Part shown: one piece after another, positions 22,801 to 34,296 of the stretch
Position numbering within the stretch: the first letter of the stretch is position 1
Layout of the letters: every line of letters begins with the position of its first letter
Assembly (NCBI GenBank): GCA_032358255.1
Contig: JAULBX010005442.1
Location: forward strand, 62,001 to 126,000
Source: Heterotrichella gracilis
Lineage: Eukaryota > Sar > Xanthophyceae > Tribonematales > Xanthonemataceae
Length of the DNA stretch: 64,000 bases
Reading direction: 5' to 3'
The notes under the pieces: model-generated
The model's input: the letters and a program-made list of their open reading frames with translations, nothing else
Database searches by the model: none
Told to the model about the DNA's origin: nothing
Made by a program: the position numbers and the translations under genes

Positions 22801-24858
22801 CCCAGCTGGAAACCATCCCTGTGCCTACCTTCCTGCACTCGGCCACCTTTGCAATGCAGCTCATGGGCCTACCGCCGGCGCCCTCCCCACAGGTGAGTGG
22901 CGTACCCTAGGATTACAGTAGGGTATTGATGGTCTTGAGTAGGGTTTGCCATGCACCACATGTGAGCGGCGTACCCTGGGGTATCCAACATTGTGTGGTG
23001 GAGGGCATGGGTAGGGTTTGCGTGGTCAAGGGCAGGGTCTTGAATACCCCACATTCACACCCACTTGCCCTCCATCCACAATGCGCAGGAGTACTACCAA
23101 CAGCAGCGCCAGCGATCCAACGCCGCGCTCCTGGCACAGCTCAAAATTTGAATCCGCTCTTCGCGCGTTTCCTGGGTAGCGCATTACATACTTCAGCAGT
23201 ACACCTCGTTACCATGGAGCACTTTAAAAAACCGGCCGGTTTCATCGACACTAATCCCTTTTTTCCTGCCGCGTCCCACAGGAGTACTACCAGCAGCAGC
23301 GGCAGCGATCCAATGCCGCGTTCCTGGCGCAGCAGCAGAGCCTGCGGCAGCGGCCCCGCCCCCCGCAGCGGCGCCGCCTACAGCTCCCTGTCCCCCAGGA
23401 CGAGCCCCCTGGCGTGTTTCCCACCTGGACGCTTGACTTCCAGTCCAAGAGCATGGAGCAGGACTACGTGGTGTGGGTGGCAAAGCAGCAGTATGCGGTG
23501 GTGAGTGGGCTCCCCTTGAGCGGTTTGCATCCCAACTTGTTCCCATGTGCATCTCCACATGCCCTCAATTTGCATCCCCGAGGGCGGCCAAGCAGCAATA
23601 TGCGGTGGTACGTGGGGGGGGGCATGCGGTGGTCATGGGTGTGGTATGGCGCGTGGGGGTGACAAGGGTTGGGCATGGAGCAGTGGTATCCAGCGGTGGT
23701 TATTTAGATAGCACCTCCTTGCCCGAAGTGCAAAATTTTAATGGTTCCTGTTCCATCCCACGTGCGTTGAAAATGACTTCAGCCATCTGGGCTCTGCTGG
23801 CGGCTGGCGCCTGGACCCTTAATCCTACATGTGCCTCGCAGGACATTGCCTTCTTCTCAATCACTCACCTCATACTGCTGGCGGAGCTGGGGGTGTGCGC
23901 AAGGTGAGAAAAACCCTAAACCCTAAACCCTGACGCGCATACACACACGCAGTGCTGGCGGAGCTGGGGGTGTGTGCATGGTGAGGGACGCATGCATGCA
24001 TACTCATGCAAACATACACGCGCATATTTGGGTATCAAAGCCATGCATGCATGCATACTTACATACGTACATATACATGGCTTTGCACCACGGGGGTGAT
24101 GATTCATGGCATGGTGTGGGTACTACTATCAACAACAAACCACGCTTCTGGTCGAGCAGACATGTTTTTTGTCTGATACTGTAGCCTGAATGGCCACGTG
24201 CTAAATCTTGGTATTGTCATGGATGAGTCACCCAACCTGCTGACGCATGTGGTGAGTCCCACACGCACTTCATCCACCACCACCGCCCACACCGGGTACC
24301 CACTGCCTCTCCGCAGGTGGCACCACCACCTCACCCACCGGCACCCTCTCCCTCTCACTCCCCTCACTCCATTCACCCCGCAGGTCGCACCACCACCGCT
24401 GCACCTCGCTGCTCCTCCAGGCCCTGCTGCTGGCCACCTGCCCCGTGCTGCTCTTTGCCCTCTCCCACGCAACCTACTCGGTGCAGCGAGACAGCGCCAT
24501 CGCCTTCACCATGCTGCTCTCCATACTCGCCAACATCGCTGCAGCCCGCGCCACGCTCCCGCCCTCCGACGTCAACTGCTTCATCCTGCTCATGGCGCAG
24601 ACGGGGCTCATGTACCTCTGCCCGCTGCTGGCGCACGTGCGCTTCTACTACCACATCTTTTTGTACGGCCTGCTGGGCTGCGTGAGCGTGACGGCCATGC
24701 TGCACAGCTTTGCGCAGATCGCCACCGCGGTGGTCACGGAGGCGTCCTTCCTGGCGGCGGCCTACCTGATCGTGAGCGTGATCGCGCCCACGCTGCTGGT
24801 GTACGGGCGGGAGCGGGGCGCGCGGGTGCAGTTCATCGACGCCACCGCGCCGCGGTGA
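19896..24858 (+). CDS. Degenerate class III cyclase-homology protein with C-terminal membrane helices
   Basis: Predicted 522 residues in ten exons (19896-19922, 20260-20355, 20463-20583, 21007-21107, 21914-22235, 22777-22892, 23282-23500, 23842-23903, 24185-24251, 24421-24858). The N-terminal half aligns with adenylate/guanylate cyclase catalytic domains: VLHLYVVGLDELS, EYVVVSGMMGDS, LPLRMGVHAGEVASGVIG and FGRAPVLAERLQRE. Both metal-binding Asp positions (D in FxDIxGFT and in GDxY) and the transition-state Asn appear replaced, so catalysis is doubtful. The C-terminal half has about five hydrophobic helices (for example FILLMAQTGLMYLCPLL and FLAAAYLIVSVIAPTLL). Exon 10 must start at 24421 to keep the hydrophobic frame; earlier AGs give unlikely frames. 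The first tiny exon is the least certain. Confidence 0.62.
21159..21625 (+). repeat. Three echoes of cyclase-homology exon 4 tail
   Basis: Copies at about 21160-21237, 21270-21365 and 21540-21625 of the exon 4 end at 21046-21115. All keep TTTGCGCTGGTGT.TGC or close variants and TTTGCACAG.GGGTG, and each is followed by a GT and TTAGGGTTT-like telomeric bases. Confidence 0.9.
23081..23152 (+). repeat. Echo of cyclase-homology exon 7 head with acceptor
   Basis: Copy of the start of exon 7 (23282 on). Acceptor GCGCAG plus GAGTACTACCAACAGCAGCG are retained. Spliced in place of exon 7 it would read about 20 codons and stop. Confidence 0.85.
23584..23616 (+). repeat. Echo of cyclase-homology exon 7 tail
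   Basis: GCCAAGCAGCAATATGCGGT plus GGTACG donor, copying the exon 7 end GCAAAGCAGCAGTATGCGGT. Confidence 0.75.
23951..23986 (+). repeat. Echo of cyclase-homology exon 8 tail
   Basis: GTGCTGGCGGAGCTGGGGGT with a GGTGAG donor, copied about 75 bases downstream of the used exon 8 end and preceded by three CCCTAAA units. Confidence 0.8.
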
Positions 24859-25826
24859 TGCCGGGGGATGGGGGAGGGGGGCAGTTGTATGTACACCACC
24901 CCAGGCGAGGGGGTGTGGGGGCTGTGCGTAGGACCTGTGTGCGGCCTTTTGGAGAGGGCTTTTTGGACCCCACATGCGCCACAGCCGCCGCCATTAGGGG
25001 GATCCTTGTTATGGGTGGGGGAGCAGCGCCACATGATGCTCACCGTCCAACCAGGCATGGCCAGCAAGGCTAATCCGTATTAATCTATTTCCATTCTTTC
25101 CTTGCTGCGCTTTCCAGCTTGTCCAGGCCTTTTGAGTTGATCCTTTGACATCTCTACCCTTCTTTTTTTCTTTTTTTTTGGTCCCCGCCTTTTTATCCCG
25201 CGCTACAAACCAGCCCGCTGCCTGCAAGCACTTGTCCAGGTCCCCCCCTTTGCAGCCTTGGTATCATTTCACCAGCAGGGGGGGCTGTGCTTTGCTGTGC
25301 AGCGGAACCATCCAGGGGGCGTGCTGCACCTTTTGCGGCATCGTGGCTAGCACATGCATTGCTAATAGGTACCAGCTGGGTAGGAGGGGTGCTGAACCAT
25401 TCCCGAGAAACGAATTTAGTTTGGTAGTATACATTTGCAGTCCATCATGGGAATGCGCTGCACTCCCTAATGGTGCACCGGTGGGGCCTGTCCGTGGTGT
25501 CCCTGCCAAGCCATTTGATTCACATTTGTCACACCTTTCAGGGCATTGCCAGGCAGGGTTGCATCGGAGGGGTATCGAATGGCCACGCGCACGGATGTTG
25601 TCTTACTGTTGTAGGTAATAGTAAAGCCCGTAGGTAGCTTCAATTGAAGTTTAGGTTAAACCGCGCACGGGCACCCATTAATACTATGGGGGTAGGAACC
25701 TGGCTGGATTGTTAGACATCTGACGTGTACACAGGATTTTGAACGCTAGGCATGCAATTGCAATTCGCATCAGATTCCGCGCCAAAACCTGAGGATACAC
25801 TGTCAGTGGTGTCAATGAGTCATCCA

Positions 25827-25913
25827 GTAACAGTTGTCAGACATCCCTTGGGGGCAGCTTAGGGGCAGCCAATTTTGTTGATATTGCCCACAGCTACTGC
25901 TGACAACTGTTAC
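25827..25913. repeat. Short element with 14-base terminal inverted repeats
   Basis: GTAACAGTTGTCAG at 25827-25840 is the exact reverse complement of CTGACAACTGTTAC at 25900-25913. The 87-base unit could be a solo MITE or simply a hairpin. No clear target-site duplication is seen. Confidence 0.4.
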
Positions 25914-26097
25914 AGTGTTTCGAAACTCAATGTAAGAAGTATTTTTTCCTCTACTACCAATGGCATGCAAAACTTGAAAAGCAGTGCTCAGTATACATGT
26001 TATGGACGGTCACTTTCCACCAGGCTGAGCACCTCAGGTCCCGATGCAATAATGTCATCGCAAGGCAGCTCTTGGAGGACCATGGCGCCACCATGTT

Positions 26098-26205
26098 CTA
26101 GAAAGAAAGAAAGAAAGGGAACGCACAGAGGCGTAGTTGGGGGGCCACTGCCAGTGGCTCGCACCAGGGCACCACACCAGCCAGAACGGCTGGTCAAGGG
26201 TAGGC
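26098..26205 (-). repeat. Dispersed repeat with (TTTC)n tail, copy 1
   Basis: Read on the minus strand it runs from GGCCTACCCTTGACCAGCCG to a TTTCTTTCTTTC tail. A second copy on the plus strand is at 34608-34720. The layout recalls a short SINE-like unit, but no pol III box was recognised. Confidence 0.6.
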
Positions 26206-26573
26206 CGTTAACTTGACTTCAAGAAATTCATTCAATGAAACCTTGAGGGACCGGCCACAAGCCACATGGTCACCGGCAACTAAAGCAAAGTTGCAATTTT
26301 TAAAAATTTGAAGGATCCGTGACTCTGACGCATGCTTACTTCCAGTGGACACCCATTGCAGGGTTGGCAGGCACTGATGGCCAAGGGCTGTATCGTTTTA
26401 TGATGGCTAAGGGCAATCATCTGGTGATCGGATCACCAGGAATTTCAAATGTCTTTCCTGCAGGAAACCAGATGGCCAGTTGCTAGCCGGTGTGCTGCAT
26501 ATACATTGGTTACCCTTGTGGACCTGCAGAACCAGGGTGGGGCATCACAGTGCGCTTGTAGCGAGCACAGTCC

Positions 26574-28811
26574 TCATACTAGCTGCAGCGTGGCAAATGC
26601 CTCCTCCACCGCCCTCCTCCGGGGGATATCTGCGGCGCGAGGGGGGGGAAGGGGAGTCAGAGGCTTTGCAGTGGTGTGTGAGCTAGCGGCCTTTCAACCA
26701 CAGCGCCACCGCCGCCATCACCACCACCACCACCACCACCACCTCCACACCACCACCGAGATGCACACCAACAGGTTTCCAGACCAGACTCTGCTGAGCA
26801 GGTGTAGATGACAGCACCACTCTCACCATGCGCCTAGATGTGTATTCGCTTCCCCCGCAGATAATTATTATTACATGCCAAGGAATGCATTGCAACGATG
26901 CCATGCCAGCAGGGCCCATGCTGTGCGCCCACCACAGCCACCAAATTGATATAATATAGATGACAGCCACAAATCATGTGTGCACCCACTCGGCAAGCGC
27001 CATGCCACTAAACCCTAAACCTTTCGGGCAAGCGCCATGCAACGGCATCAATGAAACACATCATGATGATCAGGGCAGCATGGCGATCACATGATGCAGG
27101 GGGCGATCCCAGGGGTATAGTAATACACGAACGGACAGGGGATCCATGTGATCGGCCCGGATGAGTGCATCGCCGTGCAGCATGAGCCATGCGATCGCCC
27201 CATGCCCACATGACCTTCCCCCTTCACATGCACTTGCATCCCATTATCAGCAACTCTCATACAACCAAGATGCCTTAGGGGCCACCGCAAATTCCCAATC
27301 CCCACTAGCCCCCCCCCACCCACCTGGATCCCAGCCGCTAGCCAGCCCCGCCTGCATGTGCTGCTCCTCGGTGGTGGTGGCTGTGGGCGTTGGGAGGTCA
27401 TCGGTGGGGGGTGGGGCGCCGCCGGTGGGGGTGGGTGCGGCACCCACCGGTGCGGGGGGGGCTCTGCGTGGAAAGGTGTGAGGGTGGGTAAGGGGGTTCA
27501 GGATGAGGAGGCGCAAGGGGGAGGAAGCAGGATGTTGGTTGATTGCGCTGCCAACGCCAGGTGGGCACACGGGTATTACCCAATGCCACGAGGTTTCCCC
27601 AGCGTACTGTGTGCACACGAGGACCTCCAATGCAACGTAGGGTTATCGAATGCGAGCAGAGATTTTTCCAATGCAATGTAAGGCTCCCCAGTCACAATGC
27701 AGCACATGCAGAGGGTGTTCACGTACCCCGTGTAGGTGGCTGCAGGCGCATAGATGGCGCCACCTGCCACCGCTGCCGCCGCCTGTGCTGGAGCTGCGGA
27801 GGGGCCTTCGTTTTCTCCGGTGGATGAGATGCGCTGGGCCTGGTCGGCGGGGGCGACGGCTGCCGCCCTGGCGCGAGTAACCTCCGCCTGCAAAGTGGGT
27901 GCAGTCATCCGTTTAGGGGTTAGGGGTTGGGGTTTGATGGGGGCACAAGGGCTATCGCCTGGGGCTCGCGAGACCTCTGCCTGCAAGGGAGGAAGGGGAT
28001 GATGTAGTGGGCCATGATTGTGGTGCAGATGGTGCCTGGGGATGGTGCATGCTGCAAATTTTCGTCCCACATGCTGTCTGCAAGCGGGGTGGCTGGTGGG
28101 GGCTGAACTGGGTGTGTGTGGCTGGGAGGGGTTGCGTGGCTGTGGGCGGTGTGTGGTGCTTTCTGGCCTGGTCAGGTATTAGGATTTAGGCTTTAGGGTT
28201 TACCTTTCTGGCCTGGTTTGTGACTATGTTGTCAAAGTTTGCCTTTTGGTACTGTGCCACCTTCTCCTCGCTCTCCTTCACATCAATGCCCTCCACAAGG
28301 TTGAAGACTGCACCACAGGTCGTCAGGATGGTTGGCGAGCTGTGCACGGTGCGGTTGAAGCAGGTAATAAGTAGACAACTGTAGCTGATGTGTGGATGTG
28401 GGATTGGTTTCTTTGCGCGTGCAGCAGGTACAGGTGGGGGTGACAGCGCATGTAGACCAGCTGCTGTGGGTGGGGAGGTGGCACCAGATGGGTAATTGCA
28501 CAGACAGTCCCCAGTGCGTACTTATGTCCTCTCGCTGCTCAAGGTAGTCATCGTAGTCCCGCTTGCTCTCAAAATCCTCTTCGATCTTGTTGAAGCTGCG
28601 ACCAGCGTGACACGTGGACCGCTGTTGTGGAGAGAACATGCATGCATGCGTAAAGAAAGGCGTGCCAATGCATGCATATACAGCCAAAGGTCTTCAGAAC
28701 CGAAACTTGTGCGCGTTCAGAACGTTTGAGGCACACAGGTGATGTGGTGGTAACGTACACAGACTCGATCCTCTCTCGGATAGCAAGCTCCCTTTGCAAG
28801 GCCCGGTCCAT
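26574..28811 (-). CDS. MAT1/TFB3-like CDK-activating kinase assembly factor, RING not found
   Basis: Six exons on the minus strand (28811-28759, 28595-28522, 28307-28204, 27887-27727, 27463-27324, 26629-26574) join in frame to about 195 residues. The MAT1 central region is clear: RELAIRERIESVFNKIEEDF, DYDDYLEQREDIIFNLVEGI and EEKVAQYQKANFDNIVTNQA. A Pro/Ala/Thr-rich linker follows. The end, ASGWDPGDIPRRRAVEEAFA, matches the algal/plant MAT1 C-terminus. MAT1 bridges CDK7 and cyclin H within TFIIH. The normal N-terminal C3HC4 RING is not visible before the next gene. An in-frame TGA lies 24 bases upstream of the ATG at 28811, and an alternative acceptor (TTGCAAAG) lies inside this first exon, so an unrecognised upstream exon remains possible. 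Confidence 0.78.
26716..26743 (+). repeat. (CAC)n microsatellite
   Basis: About nine CAC units just upstream of the last exon of the MAT1-like gene, inside its last intron. Confidence 0.9.
27962..27993 (-). repeat. Echo of MAT1-like exon 4 head
   Basis: On the minus strand TTGCAGGCAGAGGTCTCGCG copies the used exon start TTGCAGGCGGAGGTTACTCGC at about 27892. Acceptor and frame are both kept. Confidence 0.75.
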
Positions 28812-29411
28812 CGCAGCCCACAGCAATCGGTGTCAACGCAGCTCCATGCCTTGCAACAGCAGGCTTGCAAAAGGTGCAGAAGCCTACACCTCCATTCCCT
28901 CTGCTCCAACAGCTGTTTACTCACAAGTGGTGTTGATGCTGGTGCTGCGAGTAGCCCACTATACACGGTTCGGGTTGTGGGTGTCGGTGTTTGCTTGGAC
29001 ACATGCCGTTAAGGAATGGTGTTGGCCTGATGCACAACGGGGTAAACGGTTTGCAAGACAACAATGGATTTGGGGGCTTGTTTGCTTGCCTTTTACAAGG
29101 CACTGAAGCCTTCGGCGAGGCTTTGACAGGCCTCAAATTAAGGCCCTTGACGTGGGGGAACCCAGGGAAGTGTTTGGGTTGCTATTCACGAGGGTAGGGC
29201 TTGCGGAGGATCACGCGCGATACAAAAGCCCGCCGGTTGCAGCTTTGTGGTCAGCTGGCACAGCTCCCTCTGTCCGCAGAGGCGCGGGTGATTAAGACAG
29301 CCCGCTCTGTCTTGTTCTCCCACCCATTGTAAGCTGGAAAGGCAGCAACGCTTCGAACTCTGCCCAGTCTGGGTGCGGGCCTGACCGTTCAGCCTACCGT
29401 GGGACGTTGAG
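28812..29411. promoter_or_regulatory. Divergent promoter region, MAT1-like and TGS1 genes
   Basis: Six hundred bases between opposed start codons. No RING-like cysteine cluster is seen here on the minus strand. Probably holds both promoters. Confidence 0.4.
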
Positions 29412-32400
29412 ATGGGTGCGGTAGTGACTGGGGCTGCGGTGGTGGGGCTCGAACCTCAGCCACTGACCCTCCCTGGTTCCATACAGCAGGCGGCACAGCT
29501 GGGATTGGACGACACCCGCGTGTATGTGGAGGGGGCGATGGTGCTGCGCACTGTCAACTTCACCGACATCGGCCTTGTGAGGTACAAGGAACGACGCTTG
29601 AACCTGTTGTGTGTGTGGGGATGACCTCCGCGTGTAGGATTGGGCTGCACGAGTGATAGGATTGAGAGCTGGCCACATATGCATGCATTGTGGGTTGCAT
29701 GCATGCATTGTTAACCAGTGTGTGAATCAGAGTGGGAGGCCGCGCCTGGAACAACAGCATCATATCTCTTTAGTTTCGTTCAACATCCACAGAGTGGCTT
29801 TCAAAGGGTATCCTACCCTTGTAGCATGCTGCCGCTGCACAAACACCCATCCACCACCACACCCACCCACTGCCCGCCCCTGCACCTGGTGTCTTCCACC
29901 AAACTCTCACTGTCGTGGTTGGACTCGTGCAGGGGGTTCAAAGTCAGTGAGGGCAGGCAGGTGCGTTACCCTGGCATAGGGTTTAGAGTCCCACCACATG
30001 GGGCCTCGCCTCCCCACGATGCTCTGCACACGCTGGGTACTGCTGTTCTGCGGCTGTGTGTGAGCTGCTACTGGTACTGACTGATGGCTGGTGGTGCTGG
30101 TGGTGCTGTGTGGTGTTGCTGTGCCTCTTTGCCTCGCCACGCCCCTCCTTCCTGCATTGCCATGGCGGCCTGAGTGCGATGCGCCCCTATCCCCCCCTTT
30201 CCTGCCCCGCAGGCCCGCCAACCCAGGGGGGAACAGCACATTGTTGAAAGTGAGGAGGAGCAGCTGCTGAGGCTGCATGGCCTACCCACCTCTTTTGTGT
30301 CAACAAAGGTGCGTATCATACAAACCCTAATATAGGGTTTAGGGATCTGGTGTTGACACCAGTTTAGGAGCGGCTGCTGAGGCTGCATCGCCTACCCACC
30401 TCCTTCGTGTCAACAAAGGTACGTATCACACAAACCCTAATGTAGGGTTTAGCAACCTGGTGGCAGACCCTGGTGTAGGGTTACACAGTCTCATGATGAA
30501 CAAACCCGTAGTCATAGTTGTGCCACCACATTCACTAGGATGCACAGTCCCTATACCCTGGCGCTGAGACCCTACATGCGCGCCTTTCCAAGCCATGAAA
30601 CCTGCGTGGCCCCACACCCAAGCCTAAACCCTAAACCCAAAACCCAAAACCCTACAGGTGCACCGCTCCAAGCCCCGCAAGGACAACCACCTTGAGGAAG
30701 AAGCTATGGAACTGGAGGAGCGGGCAGCATCCCCCTCCCCATCCCCCACCCCCCACCCCTCGCCGGCACCCACGGCAGCGGTACCACTTACCCTTGAGGA
30801 CTCCAGCCCGGTGCCGGAGGAGGGGGTGCAGGGGGTGGATGGCGAAGCTGTGATTGGGGAGGCCGAGGTTTCCCCTTGGCAGCAGGCGTATGACCCGGGG
30901 GCAGGATGTTACTACTACTACAACGAAGCGCAGCAGGTGGGGAGGCTTGTGGGGTGTGAGTAGCATTTTTCTTCTTCTTGCGGATCATTGAGAAGCACCA
31001 GTTGCAGGTCACACATGTCCATCCACTGTTTGACAAGCTGTGCAGATGGACAGTACCCATGCCAGACTGCACAAACGCATCCATAGTGTGCGGCTAGGGT
31101 CTTCATGCACTCATTCTGAACCCTATCACTGCAGGTGACACAATGGGAGCCACCCGCCGATGGCTTCCGCCCCGCACCCCTGGAATGGACCGAACACCAC
31201 CACCTCACCGCCACCACCACCACCACCACCCCGGTGGAGATCTGCACACCCTCGGCAGCGCACCCCGGCCCTGCTGCTGCTGATGGTGATGGTGGTGGTG
31301 GTGGTGGTGGCAGCGGTGATGATGATGGTGGTGGTGCTGCTGGTGTTGATGAGGATGACCTGATGGTTCGCTACGCCACCGCCCACAGCTTTGACCTAGG
31401 GGAGGTGGAGGAGTGGCTGGAGGAGGCGGGGCTGGGAGGTGGGTGCGGTGGGGCGGGGTGGGTGTGGGGTGTGGTCGGTGGTGTGTGTGGTGTGGCTGTG
31501 AGGGATGTATTGTAGGGAGAGGAGAGGGGTGAGACGGGGTTGGTGCATACGGAGAAAATAATACGGTAATGAGGAAAGCCAGCTGCACTTGAGCATAGGC
31601 GGGTCCCAGGCGGAGCGGCTTCCGATCCCGATCGGAGCTTTGGTCCCAAGGAGCTGTGCAAATAGGAAAACGCACATTGCATGGTGAGGGGAGGCGGATC
31701 GTTTTCTGAGGGATTGCTCCCCTTGATTCAGGCCAGCAGGGGAGGGAGCTCATCCGCGCGCTGAGCGCCAGGGCCGAAACCCAGGTGGAGGAAAACCCTC
31801 TAGGGTTGGCCGACGAGCTGTGGTTTGGCACGCCCCCCGCCACCCACACCCGCATGGGGTCTGTGGGGGAGGAGGAGGGGTGGCACTCTGTGGAGGGGTC
31901 AGGGGGGGAGGAAGATGGCGGCGACGGGGGTGAGAGGGTGTGTGTTCGCCACGCGTCACCCAGCGCAGCAGCGGCTGGGGAGGGGTGTGGAGGAAACGCA
32001 TCCGGTGGGGCAAATGGGCTGCACCCCACCCACCCTGCGGACCACCCACCGCCCGGCAGCGCCACCACGCCTCCCACCACCCTGGCCAGCGGTAAAGCGG
32101 GTGGCAAGGGGAAGAAATCGAAAAAGAAAAAACGGGTGAAGAACCAGGGCGGCAACCCTGCCACCCCCTCCAAAACCCCCTTCTCCTCCCCTGGGGATGT
32201 GCATGGCTCTGGCGGTGACAGCTGGCGGTCCACTCACTCGCCTGCCAGGGTGGATAATAAGCATGGTGTGGGTGTAAGGGGAGGGGAGGGGGCGATAACC
32301 GCCCTGCGCCCCACTGATCGCAAGCTTTGGAAGTACTGGTGGCAGCGCTACAGCCTGTTCAGCAGGTTCGACCAGGGGGTGCAGCTGGATGAGGAGGGGT

Positions 32401-33585
32401 GGTACAGGTGAGGAGGAAACCCTAGCACAACCCTAACAACGCCCTAGCAGCTCGTTAGCAACCACTCTAGAAACACCATGGGAGTTGCGGTGCAGGTAAG
32501 GGCACCCTTAGCACACCCCAGCAATGCCCTGGAGATCCCACCCCCACAACCATCATCCCCAACACCCCATTCCCCACATGCAGCGTGACCCCGGAGGTGC
32601 TTGCCCGCCACCACGCGCGGCGCCTGGCAGGGGGGGTGGCGGTGGACGGCTTTGCTGGCTGTGGGGGCAACGTGGTCCAGCTGGCGCTGACGTGTCACCA
32701 TGTGATTGGCATAGAGCTTGACCCTGCGCGCGCCGCCATGGTGCACCACAACGCGCGGGTGTATGGGGTGGATCGCAAGGTGGATGTGGTGATCGGGGAC
32801 TTTTTCAAGCTGGCGCCGCACCTCAAGGTGGGTGTTAGACAGTTACATGACATTGTTGTTGTAGCTGTAGCATCTCCGAGCCGAATAATTCCTGAGCCAA
32901 GGGAGGCGTGCGGGAGCAAAAAGAGGAATGAGACACTCAAATAATAGTGCTGACATTTTTATACCCACCCAGATGGCCTCGATCCTCATGTCCCTCCCTT
33001 GGGCTGTCGATATCAGTTGACTTTTTATTATTTATATAAACTAAATCAATGGGTTATAATACAGAATAACAGAAAAACATGATAATGATGAATAATCAAT
33101 GGGTTATAATACCAGTATTTATCCATTGTTTACCTACCCAGGCGGACTCGGTCTTCATGTCCCCCCCTTGGGGCGGGCCGACCTACCTGCACCAGGAGGT
33201 ATACCCGCTAAAACCCTCGCTAGGGGATTGGGGCATCGGCCTGCCGCAACTACTCACAGCGGCGCACTCGGCCACGGTCCCCGGGGGGCCAGGCGTTGCG
33301 TGCTTCCTCCCCAGAAATTCCAGTTTGGCGCAGATCACGGAGAGCATCCCCGGGGATGCGGGTGGGGATGGGTTTGAGGTGGAGCGTGAGATTGTGAATC
33401 GGCACATCAAGGGGGTGACGGTATATGTGGGAGGGGCGGCGCAGGGGGCGGGGATTCGTATAGCTGATGCAGCGCCTGACCCACCAGCTGTGGAGGACAC
33501 AGCTGAGAAAGCAGTTCCAGTCTCTGAGCCCGCGTCGGCTTTGGTAGCAGTCAAGTGCAAAGAGTCTGATTCAGGGGCGGGGTGA
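29412..33585 (+). CDS. TGS1: Trimethylguanosine synthase with WW domain (TGS1)
   Basis: Predicted 746-residue enzyme that turns the m7G caps of snRNAs and snoRNAs into 2,2,7-trimethylguanosine. Eight exons (29412-29581, 29933-29960, 30213-30308, 30658-30936, 31135-31438, 31732-32407, 32584-32827, 33142-33585) join in frame. A WW domain spans the exon 4/5 junction (WQQAYDPGAGCYYYYNEAQQ then VTQWEPP). The middle is low complexity (Gly/Asp and Ser/Thr/Pro) with a Lys-rich patch, KGKKSKKKKRVK, suited to nuclear import. The catalytic domain has KYWWQRYSLFSRFDQGVQLD, the SAM-binding DGFAGCGGNVVQLAL, VIGIELDPARAAMVHHNARV and the hallmark SPPWGGPTY. WW plus TGS1 also occurs in plants. An extra in-frame copy of part of exon 3 lies in intron 3 and might be used. 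Confidence 0.95.
30368..30418 (+). repeat. Intact 51-base in-frame echo of TGS1 exon 3
   Basis: Copy of the last 51 bases of exon 3 with acceptor TTTAG before it and donor GTACGT after it. It is open in frame (17 codons: ERLLRLHRLPTSFVSTK) against EQLLRLHGLPTSFVSTK in exon 3. Inclusion would not break the frame. Confidence 0.85.
31271..31352 (+). repeat. GGT/GAT/GCT trinucleotide tract in coding exon
   Basis: Encodes an Asp/Gly-rich linker in TGS1 exon 5; likely length-variable. Confidence 0.8.
32955..33010 (+). repeat. Echo of TGS1 exon 8 head with acceptor
   Basis: TACCCACCCAG followed by GCCTCGATCCTCATGTCCC copies the used acceptor and GGACTCGGTCTTCATGTCCC at about 33132. The echo is followed by an AT-rich stretch with an AATCAATGGGTTATAATAC direct repeat (33045 and 33094). 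Confidence 0.8.
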
Positions 33586-34296
33586 GGTATTTGCCATGCT
33601 TTAGGAGCGGGGTTACAGGGCATGTTGGGGCACCACATTTTGACTTGACTGGACCCTAGTGTTCAAGCAACTTGCGGACCGTGAAGTAGTTGCAAAGCGT
33701 TGACAATGTGTACAACCACGTATGCGAACAATGTCATTTTGACCTTTCTGTTGTCAAACTGTTATAAATTATTGTTGACAATTTAGAACTCAGGCCACTG
33801 TGGGTCTGAGTGGGATTGATGTCAGGATATCAAGGTGAGTGACTCAGAGGTACAAGTATATGTAGTGTGGCACGCAAGCAAAGCCTATAGGCTTCTTATC
33901 CTCCCTGCAGGAGAGGGAGCAGGAGACTCTTGAGTAATTTTATAATATTACCAGGGGTGTGATAGTGACAGTCAACATCGACACCAGTCTGAGCTCCATA
34001 TGTGGCTCCTTCGTCCATGAGTGATCAAATTTTGGCTCCTCCTGGATGATTGATCAAATATTGTGCCACATTTTGAGCGGCTCAAAGTTAAAGTTTGTGA
34101 GCTTTAGGCACCCGGTGACCATGGTGATTCTACACTGTACCTGTCAGGCCACTGGTGTGAAACAGGTGATTGTAACAACCACTGTGCCATTTCAATGAAT
34201 GACATGACATGACATGCGGTTTACATAGTTGCTTGTCTCTGTGTTTCAACATTGCTGGTTGTGGTTTGCCGCCGTGTGGGGGGGGGCGTTTTGTTT

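Larger units (their letters stand above)
24859..26573. other. Intergenic region between convergent genes
   Basis: Contains the 3' flanks of the cyclase-homology gene and the MAT1-like gene, a pyrimidine-rich T tract near 25160, a 14-base inverted repeat at 25827-25913 and one copy of a dispersed (TTTC)n-tailed repeat. No supported gene. Confidence 0.4.

Noticed and set aside
24317-24420. Earlier acceptor choices for the last cyclase-homology exon
   Set aside because: The AGs near 24318 and 24383 lead into Pro/Arg/His-rich frames; only the acceptor at 24420 joins the hydrophobic frame in phase.
31286-31310. GGT tract in TGS1 as a frameshift site
   Set aside because: The tract is in frame and encodes a Gly/Asp linker; the frame continues through it without problem.
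31205-32233. 342-codon open frame on the minus strand
   Set aside because: It is the antisense shadow of TGS1 exons 5 and 6, whose low-complexity codons lack stops on the other strand.
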